Source: Saccharothrix obliqua (GTDB taxonomy: Bacteria; Actinomycetota; Actinomycetes; Mycobacteriales; Pseudonocardiaceae). Taken from it: DNA of 64,000 bases. This document shows positions 43,765-53,900 of the stretch, one piece after another (the first letter of the stretch is position 1; each line of letters begins with the position of its first letter). A program made the translations under genes and the position numbers. The DNA lies in NCBI RefSeq assembly GCF_019375475.1, contig NZ_JAHXGQ010000001.1:186001-250000 (forward strand), in the 5' to 3' direction. A model generated the notes under the pieces. It was not told where the DNA came from. It worked only from the letters and a program-made list of their open reading frames with translations, and did not search any database.

Positions 43765-44472
43765 ATGTCGTCTCGTGACTGGCCCGACTGGGTTCGGGAA
43801 GCCCGGGTGGGTGGTCGAACCAGCAAGGTGGCCGGGCGGCCCAAGTTGGAGGGGTCTCCGTACTACGAGCAGCCGCTTGACAAGTGGGTCGATATCACCC
43901 GGTCGCTGCTTGCCGAGCATCCTCTCTCCGGGCCGGTGCTGGTGGATGTCGTGCTTCGTAGTTGGTCCGCCATCTTCGAGTCTCGGCTGGGTAGTGGGTT
44001 CTACATCGGACAGGAGATCAAGCCCGCACCCCAGGTCATGGGGTTCTTCCTGCACTCGCTGATCCCGCTTGAGCTGGCCAGGGGCAGCGGGGATTGGCGA
44101 GCCGAGATCACGGCCGCGGATAAGGACCTCGTGCACATCCCCGACGACCGGTACTCGCTGGAGATCAAGACCTCTTCGCATCCCAGCCAGGTCTTCGGCA
44201 ACCGCAGCTACGGCGTCGACAACCCGGGCAGGGGGAAGAAGGCCAAGGACGGGTACTACGTCGCGGTCAACTTCGAGAAGTGGCCGCCGGTCGAATCCGG
44301 CAGGCGGCCCGAGGTCAAGTTGATCCGGTTCGGCTGGCTCGACCGCACCGACTGGGTGGCGCAGAAGTCGGAGACGGGCCAGCAGTCGGCCATCGCCGCG
44401 GAGGCGGACAACCGGCAGCTGCTGACCATTTACGAAGCAGGGCGGGAGCGGTCAGAAGAGGTGTTGTTCTGA
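43765..44472 (+). CDS. ScaI-like type II restriction endonuclease
   Basis: 235 residues. It resembles ScaI-family endonucleases: EKWPP-type C-terminal half, PDDRYSLEIKTSSHPSQVFGNRSYG holding the PD-(D/E)xK core (D, then E-I-K), KAKDGYYVAVNFEKW and IRFGWLDRTDWVAQ. Cleavage would protect against unmodified DNA; the recognition sequence (AGTACT for ScaI itself) is only an inference. Ends inside the methyltransferase gene (21-bp convergent overlap). No ribosome-binding site; probably leaderless (TAGTAA near -10). Confidence 0.7.
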   Translation: MSSRDWPDWVREARVGGRTSKVAGRPKLEGSPYYEQPLDKWVDITRSLLAEHPLSGPVLVDVVLRSWSAIFESRLGSGFYIGQEIKPAPQVMGFFLHSLIPLELARGSGDWRAEITAADKDLVHIPDDRYSLEIKTSSHPSQVFGNRSYGVDNPGRGKKAKDGYYVAVNFEKWPPVESGRRPEVKLIRFGWLDRTDWVAQKSETGQQSAIAAEADNRQLLTIYEAGRERSEEVLF

Positions 44473-45279
44473 CGCTTCCAGGCGGGCGGCGGCTATGTCC
44501 AGGTATTCGCTCTTCAGGTCGAAACCGACGCTCAGGCGGCCGTTCTGCCGGGCTGCCGCGCAGGTCGTCCCCGAACCGACGAACGGGTCCAGCACCAGGC
44601 CCGACGGCGGACTGCACGACTTGATGATGCGGTCGATCACGGCCACCGGGAACTGCGCCGGGTGGGCGGTCCGCTCCTTGCTGGAACGGCTGGCGCCGGA
44701 GGTGACCTTGGGGAACTGCCAGACGTCCGTGGGGTTCTTCCCCAGCGGGTTCACCTTGATCTTTCCGTTTTTCTTCTGGTTCGGGTACTTCACGTTCGAG
44801 TCACGCACGGGGTCCAGGTCGAAGTAGTACGCGTCGGGGTCTTTCGCGTACCACAGGAACTTCTCGTTGCGCGGCGAGAAGGAACGTTTGGCGGCTACGC
44901 CGGCACCGTAGTTCCAGATGACCTCCTGCACCAGGAAGAACGGGCTCTGGTCCCAGAGCAGGTACGGCAGCGGTACTGCTTTGCCGCGGTCGGGGACGGC
45001 GACGTAGCCCACGTTGAGCCAGAAAGAGCCCTGTTGGAGCGTTACCTCGTGGATGTGCGTCATCCACTTGCCGCACCAGGCGATGTACTCCGGGAGGGGG
45101 AGGATTTTCTCGTACGCCTTCCCGATGTTGTACGGGGGGCTGGTGACGACGAGGTCGAACACCGGTTGGCTCAGGCGTGACATGAGGTCTGCGCAGTCGC
45201 CCTGGTAGAGCAGCACGTTGCTGTTCTCGAAGTAGGGTTTCCCCAGTTCTTCCTTGATCGCCGCCAGCCGGTCGTCCAA
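44452..45279 (-). CDS. Type II DNA methyltransferase, beta-type motif order
   Basis: 275 residues from TTG 45279 (GGGAGGG 4-5 nt upstream). Catalytic motif IV TSPPY at residues 46-50 precedes the SAM-binding motif I DPFVGSGTT at 231-239, the beta-class order. SPPY is typical of N4-cytosine enzymes. DYFDLDPVRDSNVKYPNQKK and VWQFPKVTSG lie in the recognition region. It protects DNA from the convergent endonuclease; the overlapping 3' ends keep the pair together. It lies 0.9 kb outside attR. Confidence 0.85.
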   Translation of the reverse strand: MDDRLAAIKEELGKPYFENSNVLLYQGDCADLMSRLSQPVFDLVVTSPPYNIGKAYEKILPLPEYIAWCGKWMTHIHEVTLQQGSFWLNVGYVAVPDRGKAVPLPYLLWDQSPFFLVQEVIWNYGAGVAAKRSFSPRNEKFLWYAKDPDAYYFDLDPVRDSNVKYPNQKKNGKIKVNPLGKNPTDVWQFPKVTSGASRSSKERTAHPAQFPVAVIDRIIKSCSPPSGLVLDPFVGSGTTCAAARQNGRLSVGFDLKSEYLDIAAARLEASEQHLF

Positions 45280-45487
45280 CGCGCCCTCCCGAGTTCGCGG
45301 TGGATTTTAGCACAGTAAGCGGTCCGAATCTGATACGACGGTGCCGTGTGTGCAATTATGGCATTTTTCGGCCCACGGGCTGCACGAGGTCGTTTTTGCG
45401 GGCGAGGCGTGCCGGGTTTGATGAATCCCCGGGACCGAACCGGTGATCGTCGTGCCGGGGGAACGGTGCGCCGGCAGCATCGGGGGC

Positions 45488-45850
45488 ATGGATTCCGTTG
45501 ACCTTTACCGCCGGTGGATCGAGGAGCTGTGGTGTGGTGCGGTCGGGGTGGCGGAGGAGGTGGTGGCGGACGGGTTCGTCGGGTACTGGCCGGCGCGGAC
45601 GGTTCGGGGGCGCGGGGAGCTGGTCGGGCTGATCTCGTCCACGCACTCGATGCTGGGTCCCCTGTCGTTCGCGGTCGAGGTCGGGCCGATCGCGCAAGGG
45701 CCGCTGGTCGCGGGGCGGTGGCGGGGGCGGGGGTGGCGGGACGACGAGGCCGTGGAGTTCGTCGGCAACGACATCCTGCGCGTCGCGGACGGGAAGTTCG
45801 TCGAATACTGGGTCGCCTCCGTCGAGCTGCCGGCCGCGGGCGAGTGGTGA
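45488..45850 (+). CDS. SnoaL-like / NTF2-fold protein
   Basis: 120 residues: DLYRRWIEELWCGAVGVAEEVVADGFVGYW, then beta strands ending VRFAVEVGPIAQGPLVAGRWRGRG-like and FVEYWVASVELP, the pattern of nuclear transport factor 2/SnoaL-like barrels. Start ATG 45488 with GGGGG upstream. No catalytic function can be named. Confidence 0.65.
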   Translation: MDSVDLYRRWIEELWCGAVGVAEEVVADGFVGYWPARTVRGRGELVGLISSTHSMLGPLSFAVEVGPIAQGPLVAGRWRGRGWRDDEAVEFVGNDILRVADGKFVEYWVASVELPAAGEW

Positions 45851-45872
45851 TGATCCGGGCTAGCGTGGGCGC

Positions 45873-46703
45873 GTGCGGGTGGCCACGTGGAACGTCAACT
45901 CGGTCAAGCAGCGGTTGCCCCGGCTGCTGCCGTGGCTGGACGAGCGCCGACCGGACGTCGTGTGCCTCCAGGAGACGAAGCTCGCCGACGACGCGTTCAC
46001 CGCTCTCCTCGCCGAGCCGCTGACCGCACGGGGCTACGAGTTCGCCGCGCACGGGGAATCCCGGTGGAACGGGGTCGCCGTGCTCTCGCGGGTCGGGCTG
46101 GCGGACGTCGTGCCCGGGATGCCCGACGGGCCGGGGTTCCCGCACCAGGAGGCACGCGTGGTGGCCGCCACCTGCGGCGGGCTGCGGGTGTACTCCGTCT
46201 ACGTGCCCAACGGCCGCACGCCGGATTCCGCGCACTACCACTACAAGCTCGCCTGGCTGGCGGCGCTGCGGTCGCGGCTCGCCGGTGAGGACGGTCCGCT
46301 GGTGGTCTGCGGTGACGTCAACATCGCCCCGGCCGACGCCGACGTGTACGACCCCGCGGCCTACGCCGGGCACACGCACGTCACCGCCCCCGAACGGGCC
46401 GCGCTCGGCCGACTGCTGGACCTCCCCCTCCGGGACGTCGTCCGCGACCGCTGGCCCGACGAACGCGTCTTCACCTACTGGGACTACCGGGCCGGGATGT
46501 TCCACCAGGACCTCGGGATGCGGATCGACCTGGTGCTGGCCTCGCCGGCCGCGGCGGACCGGGTGGTCGCCGCATGGGTCGACCGGCACGCCCGCAAGGG
46601 CACCGGTCCCAGCGACCACGCGCCCGTGGTCGTGGACCTGGACACCGCGCCGGACGGCGCGATCGGCCCCGTCGTGCCGCCGCCGTCCCGGCCACGCCGC
46701 TAG
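45873..46703 (+). CDS. xthA: Exodeoxyribonuclease III (AP endonuclease)
   Basis: 276 residues. EEP-superfamily nuclease: MRVATWNVNSVKQRL, the metal Glu in CLQETKLADDAF, YVPNGRTPDS, GDVNIAPADADVYD and C-terminal GPSDHAPVVVDL with the catalytic His. It cuts at abasic sites and degrades 3' ends in base-excision repair. Starts at GTG 45873. It ends 4 nt into the opposite monooxygenase gene. Confidence 0.95.
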   Translation: MRVATWNVNSVKQRLPRLLPWLDERRPDVVCLQETKLADDAFTALLAEPLTARGYEFAAHGESRWNGVAVLSRVGLADVVPGMPDGPGFPHQEARVVAATCGGLRVYSVYVPNGRTPDSAHYHYKLAWLAALRSRLAGEDGPLVVCGDVNIAPADADVYDPAAYAGHTHVTAPERAALGRLLDLPLRDVVRDRWPDERVFTYWDYRAGMFHQDLGMRIDLVLASPAAADRVVAAWVDRHARKGTGPSDHAPVVVDLDTAPDGAIGPVVPPPSRPRR

Positions 46704-47656
46704 AGCAGCGTCAACGCGACCTTCAGCACCGCGTCGCGAGCGCCGGTGAACCGGCTCACGCGCGCCAACCTGTTGAGCGCCAACGACTGCCGGACCATGC
46801 GCTGCGTCCGCTTCCGCCGAACGCGGTCGTAGGCGGCCAGTGCCGCGGGCACGCCGGCACGCGCGCACCCGGCCAACGTGACGGCGTCGATCACCGCCTG
46901 GCACGCGCCCTGGCCGAGGTCCGGCGTCATGGCGTGCGCCGCGTCGCCGATCAGCACCACGTTGCCCCGGTGGTACGCCGGCAGCGGCGGGAGGTAGTCC
47001 AGGGAGTGGCGCAGCGGGTCCGCCGCACCGGCCAGCACCTCGGGGATCGGGTCGTGCCAGTCCCGGCACACCACGCGCGGGTCGACGCCCGGCGGCGTCA
47101 TCGCGTACCAGTTCGTGCGGCCGTCGGCCTGCGGTGTCAGGCCGAACTTCACGCCCCGGCCCCACGTCTCGCCACCCGCCGCGACCGGCACGTCCGCGGT
47201 GCCGCGCCAGCCGACCGCACCGGACGGCCGCACGTCGACGCCGAACAGGTCGCGCCGGGTGGCGCTGTTGACGCCGTCCGCCGCCACCACGAGGTCCTGG
47301 TCGCAGTCCCGCCACGTCGCGGTCGTGCCGTACCGCACCGGCGGCGCGGCCTCCGCCAGCAGCGCGAGCAACGCGGGCCGGGTCACCAGGCGCACGTCGG
47401 CCTTCAGCACGCCGATCAACGTGCCGTCCGGGCGGCGCAACGCGCCGTCCGGCTGCGCCCGACCCGCCTGCCGAACCCGGTCGCCCAGGCCGAGCCCGTC
47501 CAGGGCGTCGACGGCGTCGGGCCAGATGCCCAGCCCGGTGCCGGTGGTGGGCGGGCCGTCCGCACGCTCGAAGACCTCGACGTCCCAACCGGCGTGGCGC
47601 AGGCCGATGGCCGCGGTGAGCCCACCTATGCCACCGCCGATGACCGCTGCTCTCAT
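46700..47656 (-). CDS. FAD-dependent monooxygenase
   Basis: 318 residues. Rossmann GxGxxG (AVIGGGIGGLTAAIGLRHAG), second FAD motif GNVVLIGDAAHAMTPDLGQGACQAVIDAV. These are PHBH-type group A flavoproteins that hydroxylate aromatic or similar substrates with NAD(P)H and O2. Starts at ATG 47656. Divergent from a TetR gene with two operator copies in the 55-bp gap, so it is the probable repressed target; the substrate or inducer is unknown. Confidence 0.85.
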   Translation of the reverse strand: MRAAVIGGGIGGLTAAIGLRHAGWDVEVFERADGPPTTGTGLGIWPDAVDALDGLGLGDRVRQAGRAQPDGALRRPDGTLIGVLKADVRLVTRPALLALLAEAAPPVRYGTTATWRDCDQDLVVAADGVNSATRRDLFGVDVRPSGAVGWRGTADVPVAAGGETWGRGVKFGLTPQADGRTNWYAMTPPGVDPRVVCRDWHDPIPEVLAGAADPLRHSLDYLPPLPAYHRGNVVLIGDAAHAMTPDLGQGACQAVIDAVTLAGCARAGVPAALAAYDRVRRKRTQRMVRQSLALNRLARVSRFTGARDAVLKVALTLL

Positions 47657-47667
47657 GACCACGACCG

Positions 47668-47704
47668 TACTAAAGGTGTAGTGCAATTTACTACGGGTGT
47701 AGTG
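47668..47704. promoter_or_regulatory. Twin TetR operators
   Basis: Two 16-bp sites, TACTAAAGGTGTAGTG and TACTACGGGTGTAGTG, each with an internal ACTA(C)/(G)TAGT dyad, start 21 bp apart (two helical turns) between the divergent flavoprotein and TetR genes. This spacing suits two dimers bound on one face. Confidence 0.7.
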
Positions 47705-47711
47705 TGTCCAC

Positions 47712-48254
47712 GTGACCAGGCGCGACCAGGTGCTCGACGCGGCCATCCGGGTGCTCGGCACGGCCGGTCCGCGCGGGCTCACGCACCGCGCCGTCGACGT
47801 CGAGGCCGGCCTGTCGCAGGGCTCCACGTCGAACCTCTTCCGCACCCGCGACGCGCTCATCGGCGGCGTGGTGGACCGCCTGCTGGAACGGGAGACCGAG
47901 ATCTGGGGACGGCTCGCGGGCGACGTCGCCACCCCGGACGGGTTCGCCGCCGCGGTCGGCGGTGTGGTGACCGAGCTGGCGCGCGAACGGCTGATCACGC
48001 TCGCCCGGCACGCCGTGTTCGTCGAGGCGGGCGTCCGGCCGGAGTTGGGGCGGCGCATCGCGGAGGCGCACCGGCGGATCGCCGAGTGGGCCGGTCCGCT
48101 GGTGGCGGCGCTCGGTTCGACCGACCCGGAACGGGACCTGCGGCTGCTGCTGGCCGTCGTGGACGGGTTGCTCACCAACCAGCTCGCCAACCCGCGCGCC
48201 GATTTCGCACCCGCCGACGCGATCAGCACCGTCCTGCGCGGCGCGCTCCCGTAG
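47712..48254 (+). CDS. TetR-family transcriptional regulator
   Basis: 180 residues. N-terminal HTH (VLDAAIRVLGTAGPRGLTHRAVDVEAGLSQGSTSNLFRTRDAL) and a helical ligand-binding domain. Starts at GTG 47712. It very likely binds the twin dyads directly upstream and represses itself and the flavoprotein monooxygenase. Confidence 0.85.
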   Translation: MTRRDQVLDAAIRVLGTAGPRGLTHRAVDVEAGLSQGSTSNLFRTRDALIGGVVDRLLERETEIWGRLAGDVATPDGFAAAVGGVVTELARERLITLARHAVFVEAGVRPELGRRIAEAHRRIAEWAGPLVAALGSTDPERDLRLLLAVVDGLLTNQLANPRADFAPADAISTVLRGALP

Positions 48255-48333
48255 TCGTGCCAACGCATTCCGTCATTTCCGGGGTGCGGCGGCATGTTCC
48301 GGGTTAGAGTCCCGGGAACGACGAGGGGGGTGC

Positions 48334-48894
48334 ATGGGGGACTTCTTCGCAGTCGCGCTCGCCTTCCCGACCGTCGTCCTCACCGTGCCGCTCGCCGCCG
48401 TCCTGCTCTTCTGGCTGCTGGTCGCGTTCGGCGTCGACCTCGACGGCGGCGTCGAACTGGCCTACGGGCTGGGTGGCGTGCCGACGAGCGTGGTGTTCTC
48501 CCTCCTCGTGCCGTCCGCGTGGTTCGCGTGCCTCACCGGCGCGGCGCTGGTCGACGGCTACGACTACGCGGTGCTCGGCGGTGCGCTGGTGGTCGGCTAC
48601 TTCGCCGCGCGGGTCGCGGTGATACCGCTGCGCCGCCTGTACCCGACGGTGGAATCCGCGTCCCGCAACGACTTCGTCGGTCGCGTGTGCGTGATCCGCA
48701 CCGGCACGGTCACCGCGACCTTCGGCCAGGCGGAGGTCACCGCCGACGACGGCTCGTCCGCGATCGTCCAAGTTCGACAACCGGGGAACGACGACCTGCG
48801 TGCCGGCGTCCAAGCGCTGATCTTCGACTACGACCAGGACGGGGAGTTCTTCTGGGTCGCCCCGATCCCTACTCTTCCACTGGGGGAGCACTGA
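48334..48894 (+). CDS. Membrane protein with OB-fold (NfeD/YqiJ-like)
   Basis: 186 residues: about three membrane segments (VVLTVPLAAVLLFWLLVAFG; TSVVFSLLVPSAWFACLTGAAL; YAVLGGALVVGYFAARVAVI), then a soluble beta-rich domain (ASRNDFVGRVCVIRTGTVTATFGQAEVTADDGSSAIVQVRQPG) like the OB-fold of YqiJ/NfeD proteins. GAGGGGGG upstream of ATG 48334. Its stop overlaps the flotillin ATG (TGATG). YqiJ-YqiK-type pairs are known; here a giant ATPase follows as a third partner. Confidence 0.75.
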   Translation: MGDFFAVALAFPTVVLTVPLAAVLLFWLLVAFGVDLDGGVELAYGLGGVPTSVVFSLLVPSAWFACLTGAALVDGYDYAVLGGALVVGYFAARVAVIPLRRLYPTVESASRNDFVGRVCVIRTGTVTATFGQAEVTADDGSSAIVQVRQPGNDDLRAGVQALIFDYDQDGEFFWVAPIPTLPLGEH

Positions 48895-50900
48895 TGGACG
48901 TCATCACCACCGGTTTCGGCATATTGGTCGCCGTCGCCCTCGTCGTCGTGATCGCGGTGCTGATCCTGGTCAGCCGGCTCTTCCGGAAGATCGAGCAGGG
49001 CAAGGCCCTGATCATCTCCAAGGTGCGCAAGGTGGACGTGACGTTCACCGGCGCGATCGTGCTGCCGGTGCTGCACCGCGCCGAGGTCATGGACATCTCG
49101 GTGAAGACCATCGAGATCCGGCGTGCCGGCACCGAGGGCCTGATCTGCCGCGACAACATCCGCGCGGACATCCGGATCACGTTCTTCGTGCGGGTCAACA
49201 AGACCGTCGAGGACGTCATCAAGGTGGCGCAGGCGATCGGCACCGCGCGCGCCAGCGACGAGCAGACCCTCCAGGAGCTGTTCAACGCCAAGTTCTCCGA
49301 GGCGCTCAAGACCGTCGGCAAGCAGCTCGACTTCGTCGACCTCTACACCAAGCGCAACGAGTTCCGCGACCAGATCATCGAGGTGATCGGCACCGACCTC
49401 AACGGCTACAGCCTGGAGGACGCGGCGATCGACTTCCTGGAGCAGACGCCGATGGCGCAGCTCAACCCGTCGAACATCCTGGACGCGCAGGGCATCCGCA
49501 AGATCACCGAGCTGACCGCCATCGAGCACGTGCGCACCAACGAGTACCAGCGCGGCGAGCAGAAGGAGATCACCCGCCAGAACGTCGAGGCGCGCGAGGC
49601 GATCCTGGAGCTGGAGCGCCGCCAGGCGGACGCGGAGATCAAGCAGCGGCGCGAGGTGGAGACCATGCGCGCCCGCGAGGAGGCCGAGATCGCCAAGGTG
49701 CAGGCCGAGGAGCGGTTGAAGGCCAACACCGCGGGCATCCGCACCGACGAGCAGCTCGGCATCCAGCACGAGAACAAGGCCCGCGAGATCGCCGTGGCGG
49801 AGAAGAACCGCGAGCGCGTGATCGCGATCGAGACCGAGCGGATCGAGAAGGACCGCCAGCTCGAGGTCATCGGCCGCGAGCGGGAGACCGAGCTGTCGCG
49901 CATCGCCAAGGACAAGGAGGTCGAGGGCGAGAAGCGCGTCATCGCGGAGGTCGTGCGCGAGCGCATCGCGGTGGAGAAGACCGTGGCCGAGCAGGAGGAG
50001 AACATCAAGCGGCTGCGTGCGGTCGAGGAGGCCGAGCGGCTGCGGCAGACGGTGGTCATCCAGGCCGAGGCGCAGGCGCAGGAGAACCTGGTCAAGGACA
50101 TCAAGGCGGCGGAGGCCGCGGAGGCCGCGGCGAAGTTCAAGGCACGCGAGGAGCTGCTGCTCGCCGAGGCGCGCCAGCAGGCCGCCGAACTCGACGCGCG
50201 GGCCATGATCCGGCTCGCCGAGGGCAAGCAGGCGGACGCCGCCGCGGACGGCCTGGCGGACGTGCAGGTGCGTGAGCGCGACGCCGAGGCCATCGAGAAG
50301 GTCGGCCGCGCGGAAGCCGCGGTGGCGCGGGAGAAGGCGCTCGTGGAGGCCGTGGCGATCCGCGAGAAGCTCAAGGGCGAGGCGGAAGGTCTGGCCGACA
50401 AGGCGGGCGCGATGGCCGCGCTGGACGACGCGACGCGCGAGCACGAGGAGTACCGGCTGCGCCTGGAGACGGAGAAGGACATCCGGCTCGCCGGGATCGA
50501 CGTGCAGCGGCAGGTGGCCGAGGCGCAGGCGAAGGTGCTCGCGGCCGGGCTGGAGAGCGCCGACATCGACATCGTGGGCGGCGACGCCATGTTCTTCGAC
50601 CGCGTGGTGGGCGCGATCTCCATCGGCAAGAGCATCGACGGGTTCGTGGAGCACTCCGACGTCGCGCAGACGCTGGCCGGTCCGTGGCTCAACGGCTCCG
50701 CCGATTTCACCAAGGACATCGGGCAGATCCTGTCGTCGTTCGGCACGGGTGACCTGAAGAACCTCACCGTGTCCGCGGTGCTGCTGAAGATGATCGGCAA
50801 CGGCGGGCCGGACGAGGACAAGCTGCGTGAGCTGCTGGCCGCCGCGCAGCGGCTCGGCGTCGCCGAGCGCCCGGTGGCCGCGCTCGCCGGCCGGGCGTGA
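48894..50900 (+). CDS. Flotillin-like (SPFH/YqiK-type) membrane protein
   Basis: 668 residues. One N-terminal membrane segment (TGFGILVAVALVVVIAVLILV), an SPFH/Band-7 domain (~30-215: GLICRDNIRADIRITFFVRV; TAR-ASDEQTLQELFNAKFSEAL), a long Glu/Arg/Lys/Ala coiled coil (~215-500) and a flotillin C-terminal domain (~540-668). Flotillins assemble rings or membrane microdomains. ATG 48894 overlaps the upstream stop, and the gene's stop overlaps the next start in GTGA, giving a tightly coupled operon. Confidence 0.9.
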   Translation: MDVITTGFGILVAVALVVVIAVLILVSRLFRKIEQGKALIISKVRKVDVTFTGAIVLPVLHRAEVMDISVKTIEIRRAGTEGLICRDNIRADIRITFFVRVNKTVEDVIKVAQAIGTARASDEQTLQELFNAKFSEALKTVGKQLDFVDLYTKRNEFRDQIIEVIGTDLNGYSLEDAAIDFLEQTPMAQLNPSNILDAQGIRKITELTAIEHVRTNEYQRGEQKEITRQNVEAREAILELERRQADAEIKQRREVETMRAREEAEIAKVQAEERLKANTAGIRTDEQLGIQHENKAREIAVAEKNRERVIAIETERIEKDRQLEVIGRERETELSRIAKDKEVEGEKRVIAEVVRERIAVEKTVAEQEENIKRLRAVEEAERLRQTVVIQAEAQAQENLVKDIKAAEAAEAAAKFKAREELLLAEARQQAAELDARAMIRLAEGKQADAAADGLADVQVRERDAEAIEKVGRAEAAVAREKALVEAVAIREKLKGEAEGLADKAGAMAALDDATREHEEYRLRLETEKDIRLAGIDVQRQVAEAQAKVLAAGLESADIDIVGGDAMFFDRVVGAISIGKSIDGFVEHSDVAQTLAGPWLNGSADFTKDIGQILSSFGTGDLKNLTVSAVLLKMIGNGGPDEDKLRELLAAAQRLGVAERPVAALAGRA

Positions 50901-53900
50901 CCCCGCCCGTGACCGCGACCCTCGACGCGGGCACCTACGAGGTGCTCAAGGCCCGGCTCGCCGAGCAGGCGGCCGGGCTCGCGAGCCGGGCGGAGGCGTT
51001 GAACGGGCGGCGGCTGGAGGTGTTCGGCGGCGCCGAACTCGCCCTGCTCGGCACGGAGCGCATCCGCACGGAGAACAACTGCGTGCCCCGCGACTGCGTG
51101 TCGGTGTCCGTCGCCGACACCGACGGCGAGCACGCGTCGGGCCTGATGTTGTTCGGCTACAACGTGTTCATCGGGTTGAAGCCGGAGACCACGGTCGACG
51201 ACGTGTTCTCGCTGCACCGGTTCACCCGCGACGGCGACGCGTTCCGGTTCGAGGACGCCCGCGACGAGCTGCCCGGCCTGCTCCGCGACCCCCGGTTCGA
51301 GCGGGACTTCGCCGAGCTGTACCGGTACTACCGGGACACGCGGCTGGTGCAGCTGCGCCGGTTCGAGGGCAGGCTGCTCGCGGTGTTCCAGACCGGCGCG
51401 CGCACGTCGGACATCCGCGTGCTGCGCTGGCGGATCGGCCTCGACGGCACCGTCGAGTACCTGGACAACCGCGGCGAGCGCGACCACGTCTTCCCGCCGT
51501 CGCACGACTTCGAGTGGACGCCGACCACCCGCGAGCAGCACGTGCTCGGCCGCCACCCGCACATCTCCATCGAGGACGAGGTCTTCGTGGAGACCGTCGG
51601 CGGCGACCTCACCATCAAGGTGGAGAACAACACCGAGACCGGCGAGGGCATCTACCACGAGCCGGTGGACGAGCCGTTGCAGTCGCTGGCCGACGCCGAC
51701 GTCGAGTACGCGCGCGTGGGCACGCTGGTCCTGCTCCGCATCCGCCCCTACAACGAAACCGCGTGGCGGCACCTGGTCTTCAACACCCGCACCAAGAGCG
51801 TGGTGCGGCTCGACGGCATCGGCCAGGCGTGCCAACGGCTCCCGGAGGACCAGGGCCTGATCTTCCCCGGCGGCTACCACCTCACCACGGGCGTCGGCAA
51901 GACGTTCGACACCGAGGTGGACGAGCTGGAGTTCGAGCGCGTCATCCGCTCCACCAACGGCGAAGACGTGCTGTACGTGTTCCACGCGCGCCGTGAGGGC
52001 CGCTCACTCCTCCTGCCGTACAACGTGATCCGCAAGGAAGTGGCGAACCCGTTGGTGTGTCACGGGTTCTCGTTGTTCGACGACGGCACGCTGGTCGTTT
52101 TCCGCGCCACGTCGGACGAACCGACGCGCGTGCACCCGATGCAGGTGTGGCAGACGCCGTACCTGTCCGACGCCTACGCCGCCGCCCAACCGGTCGGCAC
52201 CGGCGCGCTGGAGAAGGTCGGCAACGCGGACCTGGTGCGTGGCATCTCCGACTGCCTGTCGGTCAGCCGGCTGGTGGCGGAGATGGCGCCGTCCGAGGCC
52301 GTGTTCGAGGACCTGATCGCCGCGTGCACCAGGGTTTTCGACACCTACCACTGGCTCGGCGACCCGGAGCTGGGCGACCTGCGCGCGCCGCTGGCCGACG
52401 TCCGCGCCACGGCCGAGCAGGTGCTGGACGAGTTCGAGGCCGTGCAGGCGTTGACCGGCCAGGCGGCACGCGCGGTGGACGAGGCGGCCGAGCAGGTGGC
52501 GTCGCTGGTGCGCCGGGCACGCGGCGAGGTGCCCGGCGGCGCGGACGCGTGGGTGCGGCAGCTCGCCGACCTCCGTGCCGCCCAGGGGCACCTGGTGACG
52601 TTGCGGGAACTGCGTTACGCCGACCTCGCCCGCGTCGACGGCCTGGCCGCCGAGCTGACCGCCGAGCTGGACTCGGCGGCGCAACGCGCCGTCGAGCACC
52701 TGTCCCGCGCCGACGCGTTCGACGCCTACCGCGCCCAGGTGGACGACCTGGTGGCGAAGGCGGAGTCGATCCGGACCGTCGCCGAGGCGCGGCCCGTCAC
52801 CGACGAGCTGGCCGAGCGGCAACGCGGCCTGGAGGTGCTGACCGAGGTGGTCGGCACGCTCGACATCGCCGACGCCACGGTGCGCACGGCGATCCTGGAG
52901 CGCATCGGCGAAGTCCTTGGCGGGCTCAACCGCGCACGGGCCACTGTGGACGGTCGCCGCCGCGACCTGCTCGCCACCGAGGGCCGGGCCGCGTTCGCCG
53001 CCGAGTTCGCGTTGCTCGGGCAGTCCGTCACCGGCGCGTTGGCGGTCGCCGACACGCCGCAGCGGTGCGACGAGCAGCTGGGCGTCCTGCTGCTCCAACT
53101 GGAGAACCTGGAATCCCGGTTCGGCGAGTTCGACGACTTCCTGGCCCAGCTGGGCGCGAAGCGGACCGACGTCTACGAGGCGTTCTCCTCGCGCAAGCAG
53201 GCGCTGCTGGACGAGCGGGCCCGCCGCGCCGACCGGCTGGCCGAGTCTGCGGACCGCGTCCTGGGCAGCATCGCCCGGCGCGTCGCGTCGCTCGGGTCGC
53301 TGGACGAGGTCAACACCTACTTCGCGTCCGACCCGATGGTGGCCAAGGTCCGCGGTGTCGCCGAGGAGCTGCGTGAGCTGGGCGACCCGGTGCGGGCCGA
53401 GGAGCTGGCCGGCCGGGTGCTCGCCGCGCGGCAGGAGGCGGGCCGCGCGTTGCGCGACCGGCTGGACCTGTTCGACGGCGAGGCCATCCGGTTGGGGCGC
53501 CACCGGTTCGCGGTGAACACCCAGCCGCTGGACCTCACCCTGGTGCCGCAGGGCGACGGGATGGCGTTCGCCATCACCGGGACCGACTTCCGCGCGCCGG
53601 TCCGCGACGCCGGTTTCGCGGCCACCCGGCCGTTCTGGGACCAGCTCGTGGTCTCGGAGACCGCCGAGGTGTACCGGGCGGAGCACCTGGCCGCTTCCGT
53701 CCTCGCCGAGCACCCCGTCGACCGGCTGCACGCCGTCGCCGCCGAGGGCGGGCTGCCCGACCTCGTCCGCCAGGTCGCGGAATCCCGCCTGGACGAGGGT
53801 TACGAGCGCGGCGTGCACGACCACGACGGGGCCGAAATCCTCGCCGAGCTGTTGCGCCTGCACGCCGACGCGGGCGTGCTGCGTTACCCGCCGTCCGCAC

